DNA of 64,000 nt, taken from contig CAIUWH010000013.1 of NCBI GenBank assembly GCA_903902795.1, forward strand, positions 1 through 64,000. The letters run 5' to 3'. The notes under the pieces are model-generated. The model ran no database searches. It was given only the letters and a program-made list of their open reading frames with translations, and had not been told where the DNA came from. A program made the translations under genes and the position numbers. Each line of letters begins with the position of its first letter. Within the stretch, counting starts at the first letter, position 1. Positions 43,676 through 54,102 of this stretch are shown here, one piece after another. The DNA comes from an uncultured Bacteroidota bacterium. GTDB lineage: Bacteria > Bacteroidota > Bacteroidia > Flavobacteriales > Flavobacteriaceae.

Positions 43676-44166
43676 AATTCGGATTAGACAGCTTTTTTTT
43701 TAAGTGAAGCAAAAGTAATTGAAAAAAGTGGAAATACAGAATTATATGATTCGGTTTTAAGTGTTTTTTATGACATGTTTTGTGAAGTTTAGAATAAAAA
43801 ACTTTTATTAAATTTAATTGTGAAACACAAAACGAACTAATTTGACAGAAAAGTACTGTTTGGGTCATTAGTCCAGTTCATTAAAATTGAATTATAGCGA
43901 AGGGTAGTATTCAAAAAAATGTAGTGTGGGTCGTAATAGTTTTAAAGTAAGTACTACTTGATTTGATTCTAGATTCAAAGCAGTACCATAAAACGCGGCG
44001 TGACTAAACGTCTTTATTTGCGCGGAAAAGTACAAAAACTGCAAACCAATGGAGTAACTTTCGCTATAGCTGGTGTAGTACGCAATTTTTGATCAGAAAA
44101 CCCACTTTCGGCGATATCAACCAACTAATTGGGTAAAATAGTAGCTTTTTTTACTACTTTTGCCCC

Positions 44167-44928
44167 ATGGTTTCAATCAGTATTATTGGCTCGGGAAATG
44201 TAGCGCAACATCTTATCAAAGCGATTATACAATCAGGCAATTTAGAACTGGTTCAGGTTGTGGCTCGCAGTAAAGATGAGGTTTCACATCTTATTTCTTC
44301 GGATAAAATTACGTCAGATTTTAACGATATTAAAGAAGCTCAATTATGTATTATTGCGGTTTCGGATGATGCCATCCACAGTGTATCCAAATCCGTGCCT
44401 TTTACAGACCGGCTAATAGCTCATACCTCTGGTAGTGTTGCCATGGATGATTTGAGCAATTCAAACCGAAAATCAGTCTTGTATCCATTACAAACTTTGT
44501 CCAAGAAAAAAGAAATCGATTTTTCAGCGGTACCATTGTGCATAGAAGCTCAAAATGAAGCCGATTTTCATCTTCTCACAGAAGTAGCAAACAGTCTATC
44601 AAAACATGTATATGCCGTAGATTCAAATCAACGTAAATCACTACACGTAGCGGCTGTATTTGCAAGTAATTTTACTAATCATATGTACAAAATTGGAAAC
44701 GATATTTGTACAGAGCATGGCGTTCCTTTCGAAATTTTAAAACCTTTAATTTTTGAAACCGCCCAGAAAATACAAACCCTTCATCCGGCCGATGCGCAAA
44801 CTGGTCCAGCGAAAAGAAAAGACTCGAATACCATCAATAAGCATTTGGCAATATTAACGGATGAGCATCAAAAAGAAATTTATAAAATCCTCACAAAATC
44901 AATAATTGATAATGGCAAAAAGTTATAA
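44167..44928 (+). CDS. Rossmann-like/DUF2520-domain protein
   Basis: SIIGSGNVAQHLIKAI; FTDRLIAHTSGSVAMDDL; FASNFTNHMYKIG. Confidence 0.85.
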   Translation: MVSISIIGSGNVAQHLIKAIIQSGNLELVQVVARSKDEVSHLISSDKITSDFNDIKEAQLCIIAVSDDAIHSVSKSVPFTDRLIAHTSGSVAMDDLSNSNRKSVLYPLQTLSKKKEIDFSAVPLCIEAQNEADFHLLTEVANSLSKHVYAVDSNQRKSLHVAAVFASNFTNHMYKIGNDICTEHGVPFEILKPLIFETAQKIQTLHPADAQTGPAKRKDSNTINKHLAILTDEHQKEIYKILTKSIIDNGKKL

Positions 44929-45439
44929 AGAAATCCTCAACCACATTACTACTTTCATTCTGGATGTCGATGGAGTGCTGACCGACGGAACCGTTCATGT
45001 GGCTCCAAATGGAGAAATGCTCCGAGAAATGCATATTCGCGACGGGTTTGCCATGAAAGCAGCTATTGAAAGTGGCTATCACGTTTGTATCATTTCAGGC
45101 GGTAGTAATGAAGGTGTTCGTATTCGTTTGCAAAATTTGGGAATTACTGATATTCACCTTGGAACGCCTAATAAAGTAGAAACATTCAATGAATACATCG
45201 AATTGTACGACATAAAAGCGGAGAATGTGGCTTATATGGGCGATGATATTCCTGATTTTCATGTCATGAAATTAGTAGGTTTACCTTCCTGTCCGCAAGA
45301 TGCAAGTCCTGAAATCAAAGCAATCTCGAAATACATTTCACACAAAAATGGCGGAAAAGGTGCGGTGCGCGATTTGATTGAGCAAGTGATGAAGGTACAA
45401 GGTAAATGGCATACCTACTATGATGGAAAACACGATTAG
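44912..45439 (+). CDS. KdsC-like HAD phosphatase
   Basis: ITTFILDVDGVLTDGTVHVAPNGEMLREMHIRDGFAMK; YMGDDIPDFHVM. Confidence 0.9.
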   Translation: MAKSYKEILNHITTFILDVDGVLTDGTVHVAPNGEMLREMHIRDGFAMKAAIESGYHVCIISGGSNEGVRIRLQNLGITDIHLGTPNKVETFNEYIELYDIKAENVAYMGDDIPDFHVMKLVGLPSCPQDASPEIKAISKYISHKNGGKGAVRDLIEQVMKVQGKWHTYYDGKHD

Positions 45440-45459
45440 TGAACACTGAATATTAACCT

Positions 45460-46395
45460 ATGAACTACTTAAAACTCATACGATTTCAAAATTTGTTGTT
45501 ATTGGCCTTGATGCAACTCATTTTTAGATTGGGATATTTGGAATTAATTGATATTCCCTTGTCATTATTTTACTGGCAATATGCCTTGTTGATTGCTGCA
45601 ACGGTATTCATTGCTGCTGGTGGCTATGTTATTAATGATATTTTCGACCAAGAAACCGATGAAGTAAACCATCCGAAGCAGCGCATTATCGGAACTCTCA
45701 TATCCGAATCGAAAGCCTATACCATTTACGTTTCGCTAACTATTATTGGAGTTGCATGCGGATTTGCCGTAGCTAATTCAGTTGAACGTCCTAATTTTGC
45801 TGTTATTTTTGTATTGATTGCGACCTTGCTCTATTTTTACGCGTGTACTTTAAAACAAATTGCCGTTATCGGAAACATTGTTGTAGCAGCTTTATTGGCA
45901 TTTAGTGTTGTTATCATCGGAGTTTTTGATATTATTCCCAACACTTTTGAATTCAACCGGATGCAAATGGCGTTGGCGTTTTCCATCCTACTTGACTATG
46001 CGAAGTTTGCGTTCATTATTAATTTAGTGCGAGAAATTATAAAGGACATCGAAGATATCGAAGGCGACCGAATTCAGGAAATGAAAACCTTACCCATTTG
46101 GATCGGAATTCCTACAACCAATAAAGTTGCATTCCTTTTGTTATTGGCGCCAGTTATTTATTTGCTGTACTATGCTAATAATTATTTATTCAACAACCAT
46201 TTATTTTATGGCTTGGGTTATATGCTAATGTTTGTGATTGCTCCACTTATTTTTTCTTTGATTCTGATTTGGAATGCTAAAGAAAAGAAGGACTATGCTC
46301 ACATCAGTCGAGTATTGAAATGGATTATTTTTTTCGGAATACTAACCGTTGCGGTGGTTACTTTAAATATAAAATATAATGGCAAAATCGTATAA
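45460..46395 (+). CDS. UbiA-family prenyltransferase (geranylgeranylglycerol-phosphate geranylgeranyltransferase-like)
   Basis: GYVINDIFDQETDEVNHPKQRI; REIIKDIEDIEGDRIQEMKTLPI. Confidence 0.88.
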   Translation: MNYLKLIRFQNLLLLALMQLIFRLGYLELIDIPLSLFYWQYALLIAATVFIAAGGYVINDIFDQETDEVNHPKQRIIGTLISESKAYTIYVSLTIIGVACGFAVANSVERPNFAVIFVLIATLLYFYACTLKQIAVIGNIVVAALLAFSVVIIGVFDIIPNTFEFNRMQMALAFSILLDYAKFAFIINLVREIIKDIEDIEGDRIQEMKTLPIWIGIPTTNKVAFLLLLAPVIYLLYYANNYLFNNHLFYGLGYMLMFVIAPLIFSLILIWNAKEKKDYAHISRVLKWIIFFGILTVAVVTLNIKYNGKIV

Positions 46396-46963
46396 AATCA
46401 TTTTGGCCTCGGGTTCACCAAGACGACAGCACTTTTTTAAAGAGTTTGGGTTTGATTTTGAAATCCGATTAAAAGAAATTGATGAAGTATATCCTGATTA
46501 TTTACAAGGAGTCGAAATCACTAATTATTTAGCTGAACTTAAAGCTGATGCATTCACGGGAGAATTGGCCGAGAACGAATTACTCGTAACCAGTGATACT
46601 ATCGTATGGTTTAATGGAAAAGCATTAGGAAAGCCCAAAGATTATGATGATGCATTTTCCATTTTAAAATCGTTATCAGCTGCCACTCACGAAGTTATTA
46701 CATCGGTTTGTTTTAAAACAACGTCGCATATTGACACGATTCACGATGTTACAAAAGTTACTTTTTCGCATTTATCTGATGACGCGATTCACTATTATTT
46801 AAAAAAATATACCCCGTATGACAAAGCCGGTGCCTATGGCATTCAGGAGTGGATTGGACTCATTGGTATTACCAAAATAGAGGGATCATACACCAATGTG
46901 GTCGGTTTACCTACTGAAAAAGTTTATCATTATTTAACAAAACATATAACATTTATTAATTAA
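46379..46963 (+). CDS. maf: Maf family nucleotide pyrophosphatase
   Basis: ILASGSPRRQHFFKEFGFDFEI; GAYGIQEWIGLIGITKIEGSYTNVVGLP. Confidence 0.93.
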   Translation: MAKSYKIILASGSPRRQHFFKEFGFDFEIRLKEIDEVYPDYLQGVEITNYLAELKADAFTGELAENELLVTSDTIVWFNGKALGKPKDYDDAFSILKSLSAATHEVITSVCFKTTSHIDTIHDVTKVTFSHLSDDAIHYYLKKYTPYDKAGAYGIQEWIGLIGITKIEGSYTNVVGLPTEKVYHYLTKHITFIN

Positions 46964-46995
46964 ATTTACGCCTCATTTTATAATAGTAGCACTCA

Positions 46996-47241
46996 ATGGA
47001 AACGGAAGAAGAACTCAATGCAAAAATTCTAAAATTGACTATGGTCATTCACGACAATTACCCTGAAGTATCAAAATATTTGAATGAAATGCCAATAACT
47101 GTTCCGATTGATAGCAACCCAAAAGTCAATGCAAAGAATCTCCAAAAGTATTACGATACCTTATTGACTTTATTTCGTAATTATGTGGCCGAACATCAGT
47201 TGAATTACATCAATCAACGCACAAAATCGGGACATCTCTAA
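46996..47241 (+). CDS. Conserved hypothetical protein, 81 aa
   Basis: ORF directly downstream of maf. Confidence 0.65.
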   Translation: METEEELNAKILKLTMVIHDNYPEVSKYLNEMPITVPIDSNPKVNAKNLQKYYDTLLTLFRNYVAEHQLNYINQRTKSGHL

Positions 47242-47414
47242 TTTCTTCATGCCTCATCTTAATTACTAAAAAAGCTATTTTTAGAAGAATATTCATGTAC
47301 TAGTAGTTATCTTAACTTTATTTTTGTTAAAGAAATTCCAATTTTTACTAAAATTATTTTTGTCTACGTTATTATTGTTACTTTTGAAACTATTGCCATC
47401 CTAAATAGACAAAA

Positions 47415-49913
47415 ATGCAAAAGTTGGTGTTCAAAATTATACTGCTTCTTTCGTTTTCCTTCTTGACCCTTCACGCTCAAGAACCCAAAAAACTCAATTC
47501 AGTTGAAATTTATAATCAAATCCAAAAATTAAATTTTTTAGGAACCGTTTTATATGTTGCGGCTCATCCTGACGACGAAAATACCCGACTAATCTCCTAT
47601 TTCTCCAATGAAGTAAAAGCGCGAACTGCCTATTTATCTCTTACTCGCGGTGATGGTGGGCAAAATCTAATCGGACCCGAATTACGAGAATTATTAGGCG
47701 TAATTCGAACACAAGAACTTATAGAAGCTCGCAAAATTGACGGCGGTGAACAACTTTTTTCAAGGGCAAACGATTTTGGATTTTCTAAAAATCCGACCGA
47801 AACTTTGCAGATATGGGACAAAGACCAAGTGTTGAGCGATGTAGTTTGGGCCATTCGAACCTTCAAACCTGATGTAATTGTCAATCGTTTTGACCATCGT
47901 TCACCAGGAACGACACACGGGCACCATACCGCTTCAGCCATGCTAGCGATCGAAGCATTCGATTTAACCAACAACTCAGATATCTATCCGAATCAATTAT
48001 CACTAACAAGCATTTGGCAACCTAAACGAATCTACTTCAATACATCGTGGTGGTTTTATGGAAGCCGAGAAAAGTTTGAAAAAGCAGATAAATCCAATTT
48101 AGCCAACTTGAAAACGGGCGTTTATTACGAATCGGTTGGGAAATCCAATCAAGAAATTGCCGCGTTGAGCAGAAGCTGCCATCAATCGCAAGGCTTCGGC
48201 AATACAGGAACGCGCGGTGATGAAGAGGAATTTTTAGAATTTTTAAAAGGCGACGTACCCAAAGACAAAAACAATATTTTTGAAGGAGTTGACACAACAT
48301 GGAACCGTGTAGTTGGAGGAAAAGAAATTGGAATCATACTCGAAAATGTAGAAAAAAACTTCGATTTTAAGAATCCGTATCTCAGTATACCCGAACTTGT
48401 TAAAGCCTACAATTTAGTCCAAAACCTAAAAGATGAACATTGGAAGTCAATCAAACTAGAAGAACTTAAGAAAATTATTGCGGCATGTTCAGGTTTGTAT
48501 TTAGAGGCTATTGCCGAAAATCAAGAAGTGGCTAACGGAAGTTCTATAAAAGTAAAAGTGGAAGCCATCAATAGAAGTCCGATTAAAATGAACTTGAATT
48601 CGTTGACGACACATCCTAATTCAACGACCGCTTTTGCAGTAAAAGAACTAGAAAACAACAAAGTAGTCAATCAAAATCTGGAAGTGACTATAGATAATTC
48701 TATCGATTATACTGCTCCATATTATTTAAAAGATGCGGGAACAATCGGAATGTACACCGTGAATCAACAAGAGAATATTGGCAAACCCGATGTAATCCGT
48801 CAGGCGAAAGTAACTTTCGGAATCGAAATCAACGGTGTCGTGATTCCGTTTGAAAAAGATATCGTATACAAATACAACGACGACGTTAAAGGTGAAGTCT
48901 ATCAACCGTTAAACATCGTTCCGGTGGTGACTTCTTCCATAACTGAAAAAGTGGTTATTTTCAATTCTAATAAACCCAAAAATATTACAGTAAAAATAAA
49001 AGCAGGCAAAGACGCTACTTCAGGATTCATTCAATTGGAAGTTCCAAAAAATTGGTTGGTGAGTCCGAATTCGATTCCGTTTTCACTATCTAAAAATAAT
49101 GAAGAGCAATTCGTTACCTTTAGTGTTACTCCGTCAAAAGAAGCGTCTGATGTTACGATTAAAAGTAAAATCACCGTAAATGGAATTCCATTCGAAAACG
49201 AAAAAATAGACATCAATTATCCGCACATCTACAAGCAAATGGTGTTGCAACCCGCGACAACGAAAGCCATTAAATTAGACATCAAAACGGGTGGAGAAAA
49301 AATCGGATACATCATGGGCGCAGGCGACGAAGTTCCGAAAAGTCTTCAGCAAATGGGATATAATGTGACTTTGATTAAACCACAAGATATTACATCCGAA
49401 AAATTACTCAATTTTGATGTTGTCATTACCGGAATTCGAGCCTACAATGTACTTACTGATCTAACTTTTAAACAAGATATTTTGCTTGATTTTGTTAAAA
49501 ACGGAAAAACAATGATTGTACAATATAATACTTTGGATGATTTAGTGACCAAAAATATGGCGCCTTTCCCTTTAAAAATATCACGTGATCGCGTCACGGA
49601 AGAAAATGCGGAAGTCCGTTTTTTGCAACCCAATCATAAAGTTTTAAATTCACCCAACGTGATCACTTCCAACGATTTTAAAGAATGGAAGCAGGAACAA
49701 GGTTTGTATTACCCCAATGAATGGGATGCCAACTTCACCCCTATTCTTTCTGCAAATGATACTGGTGAAAAAGAAAAAAACGGTGCATTGTTAGTAGCAA
49801 AATACGGAAAAGGAAATTATATTTACACCGGATTAAGCTTTTTTAGAGAATTGCCAGAAGGCGTGCCTGGCGCGTTTCGTTTATTTGCAAACCTGATTTC
49901 AATTGGAAACTAA
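47415..49913 (+). CDS. PIG-L family deacetylase
   Basis: LYVAAHPDDENTRLISYFSNE; NRFDHRSPGTTHGHHTASA. Confidence 0.88.
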   Translation: MQKLVFKIILLLSFSFLTLHAQEPKKLNSVEIYNQIQKLNFLGTVLYVAAHPDDENTRLISYFSNEVKARTAYLSLTRGDGGQNLIGPELRELLGVIRTQELIEARKIDGGEQLFSRANDFGFSKNPTETLQIWDKDQVLSDVVWAIRTFKPDVIVNRFDHRSPGTTHGHHTASAMLAIEAFDLTNNSDIYPNQLSLTSIWQPKRIYFNTSWWFYGSREKFEKADKSNLANLKTGVYYESVGKSNQEIAALSRSCHQSQGFGNTGTRGDEEEFLEFLKGDVPKDKNNIFEGVDTTWNRVVGGKEIGIILENVEKNFDFKNPYLSIPELVKAYNLVQNLKDEHWKSIKLEELKKIIAACSGLYLEAIAENQEVANGSSIKVKVEAINRSPIKMNLNSLTTHPNSTTAFAVKELENNKVVNQNLEVTIDNSIDYTAPYYLKDAGTIGMYTVNQQENIGKPDVIRQAKVTFGIEINGVVIPFEKDIVYKYNDDVKGEVYQPLNIVPVVTSSITEKVVIFNSNKPKNITVKIKAGKDATSGFIQLEVPKNWLVSPNSIPFSLSKNNEEQFVTFSVTPSKEASDVTIKSKITVNGIPFENEKIDINYPHIYKQMVLQPATTKAIKLDIKTGGEKIGYIMGAGDEVPKSLQQMGYNVTLIKPQDITSEKLLNFDVVITGIRAYNVLTDLTFKQDILLDFVKNGKTMIVQYNTLDDLVTKNMAPFPLKISRDRVTEENAEVRFLQPNHKVLNSPNVITSNDFKEWKQEQGLYYPNEWDANFTPILSANDTGEKEKNGALLVAKYGKGNYIYTGLSFFRELPEGVPGAFRLFANLISIGN

Positions 49914-50020
49914 TGACTACACCTAAACAGAACAACTGGAATTCAAATTACGTATGGCTTTTGGTTATTAACGCGCTCTATATAGTCATTTTCTTTATTC
50001 TAATGCAAACCTTTTCGTAA
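49913..50020 (+). CDS. 35-aa single-TM small protein MTTPKQNNWNSNYVWLLVINALYIVIFFILMQTFS
   Basis: ATG overlaps the preceding stop; TAA one nt before the next ATG; one TM helix; below the track length cutoff. Confidence 0.6.
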   Translation: MTTPKQNNWNSNYVWLLVINALYIVIFFILMQTFS

Positions 50021-50021
50021 T

Positions 50022-51737
50022 ATGGAGCAACTCGACTGGATCATACTTACGATTACACTTTTATTCATAGTTGTTTACGGAGTATACAAAACCAAAGGCA
50101 GCAAGAATGTCCAAGAATATATCTTAGGAAATAAAGAAACCAATTGGTGGACCGTTGGCCTTTCGGTAATGGCTACACAAGCTAGTGCCATTACGTTTCT
50201 ATCGACTCCGGGGCAAGCGTATCATGACGGAATGGGATTTGTACAATTTTATTTTGGATTGCCTTTAGCGATGGTCGTGATTTGTTATACGTTCATTCCA
50301 ATTTTCCACCGACTCAAAGTTTTCACCGCCTACGAATACCTCGAACAACGCTTTGATTTAAAAACGCGTTCGTTTGCTTCGGTGATTTTTCTAATTCAAC
50401 GCGGATTAGGAACGGGATTCACCATTTATGCGCCAGCGATTATTTTGTCAACCATTTTGGGATGGAATTTAAATCTGCTCATCATTATCATCGGAATATT
50501 GGTAATTATTTATACCACCTCGGGCGGAACCAAAGCCGTGAACGTAACGCAAAAGCAACAAATGTTTGTGATTATGAGCGGAATGTTCATTACGTTTTAC
50601 TTGATATTACATTATTTACCCAACGAAATGACGCTGAGTAATGCCATGCACATAGCAGGAGCAAATGATAAAATGAAAGTATTGGATTTTTCATTCGACC
50701 CTGAAACAAGATATACATTTTGGAGCGGAATTGCAGGTGGGTTCTTTTTGTTTTTGGCCTATTTTGGAACCGATCAGTCGCAAGTAGGTCGTTACCTTTC
50801 AGGTAAGTCAGATCGAGAAAGTCAGATGGGATTAATTATGAACGGATTTCTAAAAGTGCCGATGCAGTTTTTTATTTTATTGACGGGTGTCATGGTCTTT
50901 GTGTTTTTCCAATTCAATCCGGTGCCTTTGCATTTCAATCCCAATAACAAGTCGATTGTAGAAAATTCGAAATATGCGAGTCAGTACCACGATTTAGAAC
51001 GACAATTGGATCAACTTTCGGAAGATAAAAAAGAGTACAATTTGCTGTATATCGACCATTTAAATCAAAATTACGACAATCCGATTTTGCGCAGTGAACT
51101 GGTTGCTTTGGCCGGAAAAGAAAGAGATTTACGTGATCAAGCAAAAGATTTAATTAATAAAGCCGATTCAAAAGCTGAAACTAATGATAAAGATTATGTG
51201 TTCATTCATTTTATCCTTAATTATTTACCTCATGGCTTAGTTGGATTGTTGTTGGCAGTAATCATTTCGGCAGCAATGTCGTCTTCCGCATCGGGATTGA
51301 CTGCTTTGGCTTCAACGACGACAATTGATATCTACCGAAGAAATATCAGTGGTGAGAAGTCAGAAAAACACTTTGTAAATGCTACACAATATTTTACCAT
51401 CTTATGGGGAATAATTGCGATTCTTTTTGCTTGTGTAAGTGCCTTGTTTGAAAATTTGATTCAGTTGGTTAACATCATTGGATCGGTTTTTTACGGTACC
51501 GTTTTGGGTATATTTTTGGTCGGATTTTACATCAAATACATAAAAGCCAATGCGATGTTTTGGAGTGCAGTAGTAAGCCAAACAACTGTGATTCTGATTT
51601 ATTATTTCGCCATTCATATTCAACCTTCGGGGGAAGAAAAATTGGGCTATTTGTGGTTGAATTTTATCGGTGCCCTTTTAACCATCATATTGGGAACACT
51701 AATTCAACTCTTTTCTAGCAAAGAAATTAAAGCATAA
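50022..51737 (+). CDS. Sodium:solute symporter (SSS family)
   Basis: LSVMATQASAITFLSTPGQAYHDGMGFVQFY; multi-pass. Confidence 0.92.
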   Translation: MEQLDWIILTITLLFIVVYGVYKTKGSKNVQEYILGNKETNWWTVGLSVMATQASAITFLSTPGQAYHDGMGFVQFYFGLPLAMVVICYTFIPIFHRLKVFTAYEYLEQRFDLKTRSFASVIFLIQRGLGTGFTIYAPAIILSTILGWNLNLLIIIIGILVIIYTTSGGTKAVNVTQKQQMFVIMSGMFITFYLILHYLPNEMTLSNAMHIAGANDKMKVLDFSFDPETRYTFWSGIAGGFFLFLAYFGTDQSQVGRYLSGKSDRESQMGLIMNGFLKVPMQFFILLTGVMVFVFFQFNPVPLHFNPNNKSIVENSKYASQYHDLERQLDQLSEDKKEYNLLYIDHLNQNYDNPILRSELVALAGKERDLRDQAKDLINKADSKAETNDKDYVFIHFILNYLPHGLVGLLLAVIISAAMSSSASGLTALASTTTIDIYRRNISGEKSEKHFVNATQYFTILWGIIAILFACVSALFENLIQLVNIIGSVFYGTVLGIFLVGFYIKYIKANAMFWSAVVSQTTVILIYYFAIHIQPSGEEKLGYLWLNFIGALLTIILGTLIQLFSSKEIKA

Positions 51738-51741
51738 AAAA

Positions 51742-51769
51742 ACCGCGAAATTGTTTAAAATCGCGGTTC
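51742..51769. terminator. Hairpin terminator
   Basis: AACCGCGA...TCGCGGTT. Confidence 0.65.
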
Positions 51770-51788
51770 GTGGTATAAAGTAAAAAAT

Positions 51789-52641
51789 TTATTTTTTGCT
51801 CCATTCTTTGATGCTGTCGTTGTTCATTTTAACATAGTCATCATTTTTCTCTTTAGTAGCGCCTGCCAACGATAATTGTGCCGTTTCAATTGCTCCTTTT
51901 TTGTCTCCTAATTTTGCTTGTATAAGTGATTTTTGTCTTAAATACCAAAACGGAACATCTGCTCCAGATTTAGTCATTCCAACTGCTTTATTAATATACT
52001 CCAAAGCTTTGTTTAAATCTCCATCCGATTGAAGTAAGTACTGTGCTGACGAAAAATAATCACCTGCAGTTGGTCCCGCCAAAGTTTTTTCAATACTCGC
52101 CATCGCCATTTTTTGAGAAGGCACTTCAAATTTTACTGATACCATTGTTTTCTCCCAAGAAATATCTAGAGTTGCACTATCATTAGTTAAATTGTTGATA
52201 GAAATAGTAAAAGTTTCAACATGGTTCCCTAACATGATTGGATCCACCATAACTCGCGCCGCTACTTTATTTTCGTCCCAGTTTTCTGGTGTTCCCCAAT
52301 TATCAGTTGCACTATAAAAATTAACTTCCCAAATATCGGCTTTCGGAACGGTAAAAATAGCATACTTCCCTTTTTTCAATTGTTTTCCAGCGATGGTAAC
52401 ATCATCACTAAAACTAACAGTTGAATTAGCATTTGCTCCGGTTCTCCATGTTTTTCCGAATGAAACTAAATCTCCGAAAACAACTCTTCCTTTTGCACTT
52501 GGTCGATTGTATTCAACGACTACATCGGTCAAACCAACTACTTGATTTAAAGCAGATTTAGGACTAGGTTGAGGCGTTTTTACTTGCGCTTCAATCGTAA
52601 AATTAGCAATGATAACTGCTAGAATAAAAATAATTTTTTTC
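51789..52641 (-). CDS. DUF2911-domain protein with TPR
   Basis: PQPSPKSALNQVVGLTDVVVEYNRPSAKGRVVFGDLVSFGKTWRTGANANS. Confidence 0.85.
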
Positions 52642-52778
52642 ATGATATATAATTTAGATTTCAAAATTACAAATTGTAAATTCTTGAAATGTTAATTTAA
52701 ACATAAATCGTTCTATTTTTGTTTAACAAAAATAAATAATCATTAAACATTTACTACTTTTACAACAAATAAAATTTT

Positions 52779-53261
52779 ATGAAAATCTACCGTTTACACA
52801 AGAAGCAAAATTTACCCATTACTATGAATCAAGCGTGGGAATTGCTTTCTGACCCGAAAAACCTACAAAAGATAACACCTGAATATATGGGTTTCAAAAT
52901 TCTATCTGGTGCTGATCGGCCGATGTTTCCTGGACAAATAATTCAATACATCGTGACTCCAGTACTAGGAATTCCAGCTAAATGGGTAACCGAAATTACA
53001 CATGTAGTGGATAAGCACTATTTTGTAGATGAACAACGCTTCGGGCCGTATGCACTTTGGCACCACAAGCACTTCATTAAAGAAATACCGGGCGGCGTTG
53101 AGATGGAAGACATTGTGGATTATAAAGTTCCTATGGGAATCTTAGGGCAATTGGTACATCCTTTTTTAGTAAAACCCAAATTGGAAGAAATTTTCGAATA
53201 CCGCAGAACAAAATTAATCGAGATGTTCGGAGAATACACAGATAAAAATTCCAATAGTTAA
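52779..53261 (+). CDS. SRPBCC-family protein
   Basis: SDPKNLQKITPEYMGFKIL; START-like fold pattern. Confidence 0.8.
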   Translation: MKIYRLHKKQNLPITMNQAWELLSDPKNLQKITPEYMGFKILSGADRPMFPGQIIQYIVTPVLGIPAKWVTEITHVVDKHYFVDEQRFGPYALWHHKHFIKEIPGGVEMEDIVDYKVPMGILGQLVHPFLVKPKLEEIFEYRRTKLIEMFGEYTDKNSNS

Positions 53262-53306
53262 TAATTAATAAGGCGAGATTGCTTCGTGCCTCGCAACCAT
53301 ACAATC

Positions 53307-54005
53307 ATGAAAAACATATTACTTATTGGTGGTTCATACGGAATCGGATTAGCCCTTGCTAAAGAACTTCAATACGAAAACAAAGTCTTTATTGCGTCAA
53401 GAACAAATGAAACCATAAAAGATATGAACGTCACTCATATTCCTTTTGATGCCACAACTGACATCTTAGATACATCACAGTTGCCCGAGGTTATTGACGG
53501 CTTAGTGTATTGTCCAGGCAGTATTAACTTGCGTCCGTTCCGCGGATTAAAACCAGAGAGTTTCGAACTTGACCTGCAAGTCAATTTTATCAGTTTGGTG
53601 AAAGTAATTCAGTCTGTTTTACCAAATTTAACCGGTGCCAATCAGTCAAGTATTGTACTTTTTAGTAGTGTCGCCGCGAGCATGGGAATGCCTTTCCACA
53701 CCAGTGTTGCCGCTGCAAAAGGAGCGATCGAAGGATTTGCAAAAGCTTTGGCCGCCGAATACGCTCCAAAAATTAGAGTAAATGTAATTGCGCCGTCATT
53801 AACTGATACTCCATTGGCAGAGAAATTTCTAAGCTCTGATGATAAAAAGGAAAAATCAGCCCAACGCCATCCATTGAAAAGAGTGGGAACTCCAGAAGAC
53901 ATGGCACAAATGGCAAGTTTCTTATTGTCAGAAAAAAGCAGCTGGATTTCAGGTCAGATTTTTCATGTTGATGGAGGAATGTCCACTTTACTCGTGAATG
54001 GGTAA
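53307..54005 (+). CDS. SDR-family oxidoreductase
   Basis: ILLIGGSYGIGLALAKEL; ISGQIFHVDGGMS. Confidence 0.9.
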   Translation: MKNILLIGGSYGIGLALAKELQYENKVFIASRTNETIKDMNVTHIPFDATTDILDTSQLPEVIDGLVYCPGSINLRPFRGLKPESFELDLQVNFISLVKVIQSVLPNLTGANQSSIVLFSSVAASMGMPFHTSVAAAKGAIEGFAKALAAEYAPKIRVNVIAPSLTDTPLAEKFLSSDDKKEKSAQRHPLKRVGTPEDMAQMASFLLSEKSSWISGQIFHVDGGMSTLLVNG

Positions 54006-54102
54006 TCAATTCAATATTTATAATAGTTTAAAGGTTTAATGTTGTTTAAACCGTAAACCATAGTAAACTTCTAAACCAATTAAACAATTTTAAACGAAAG
54101 AA

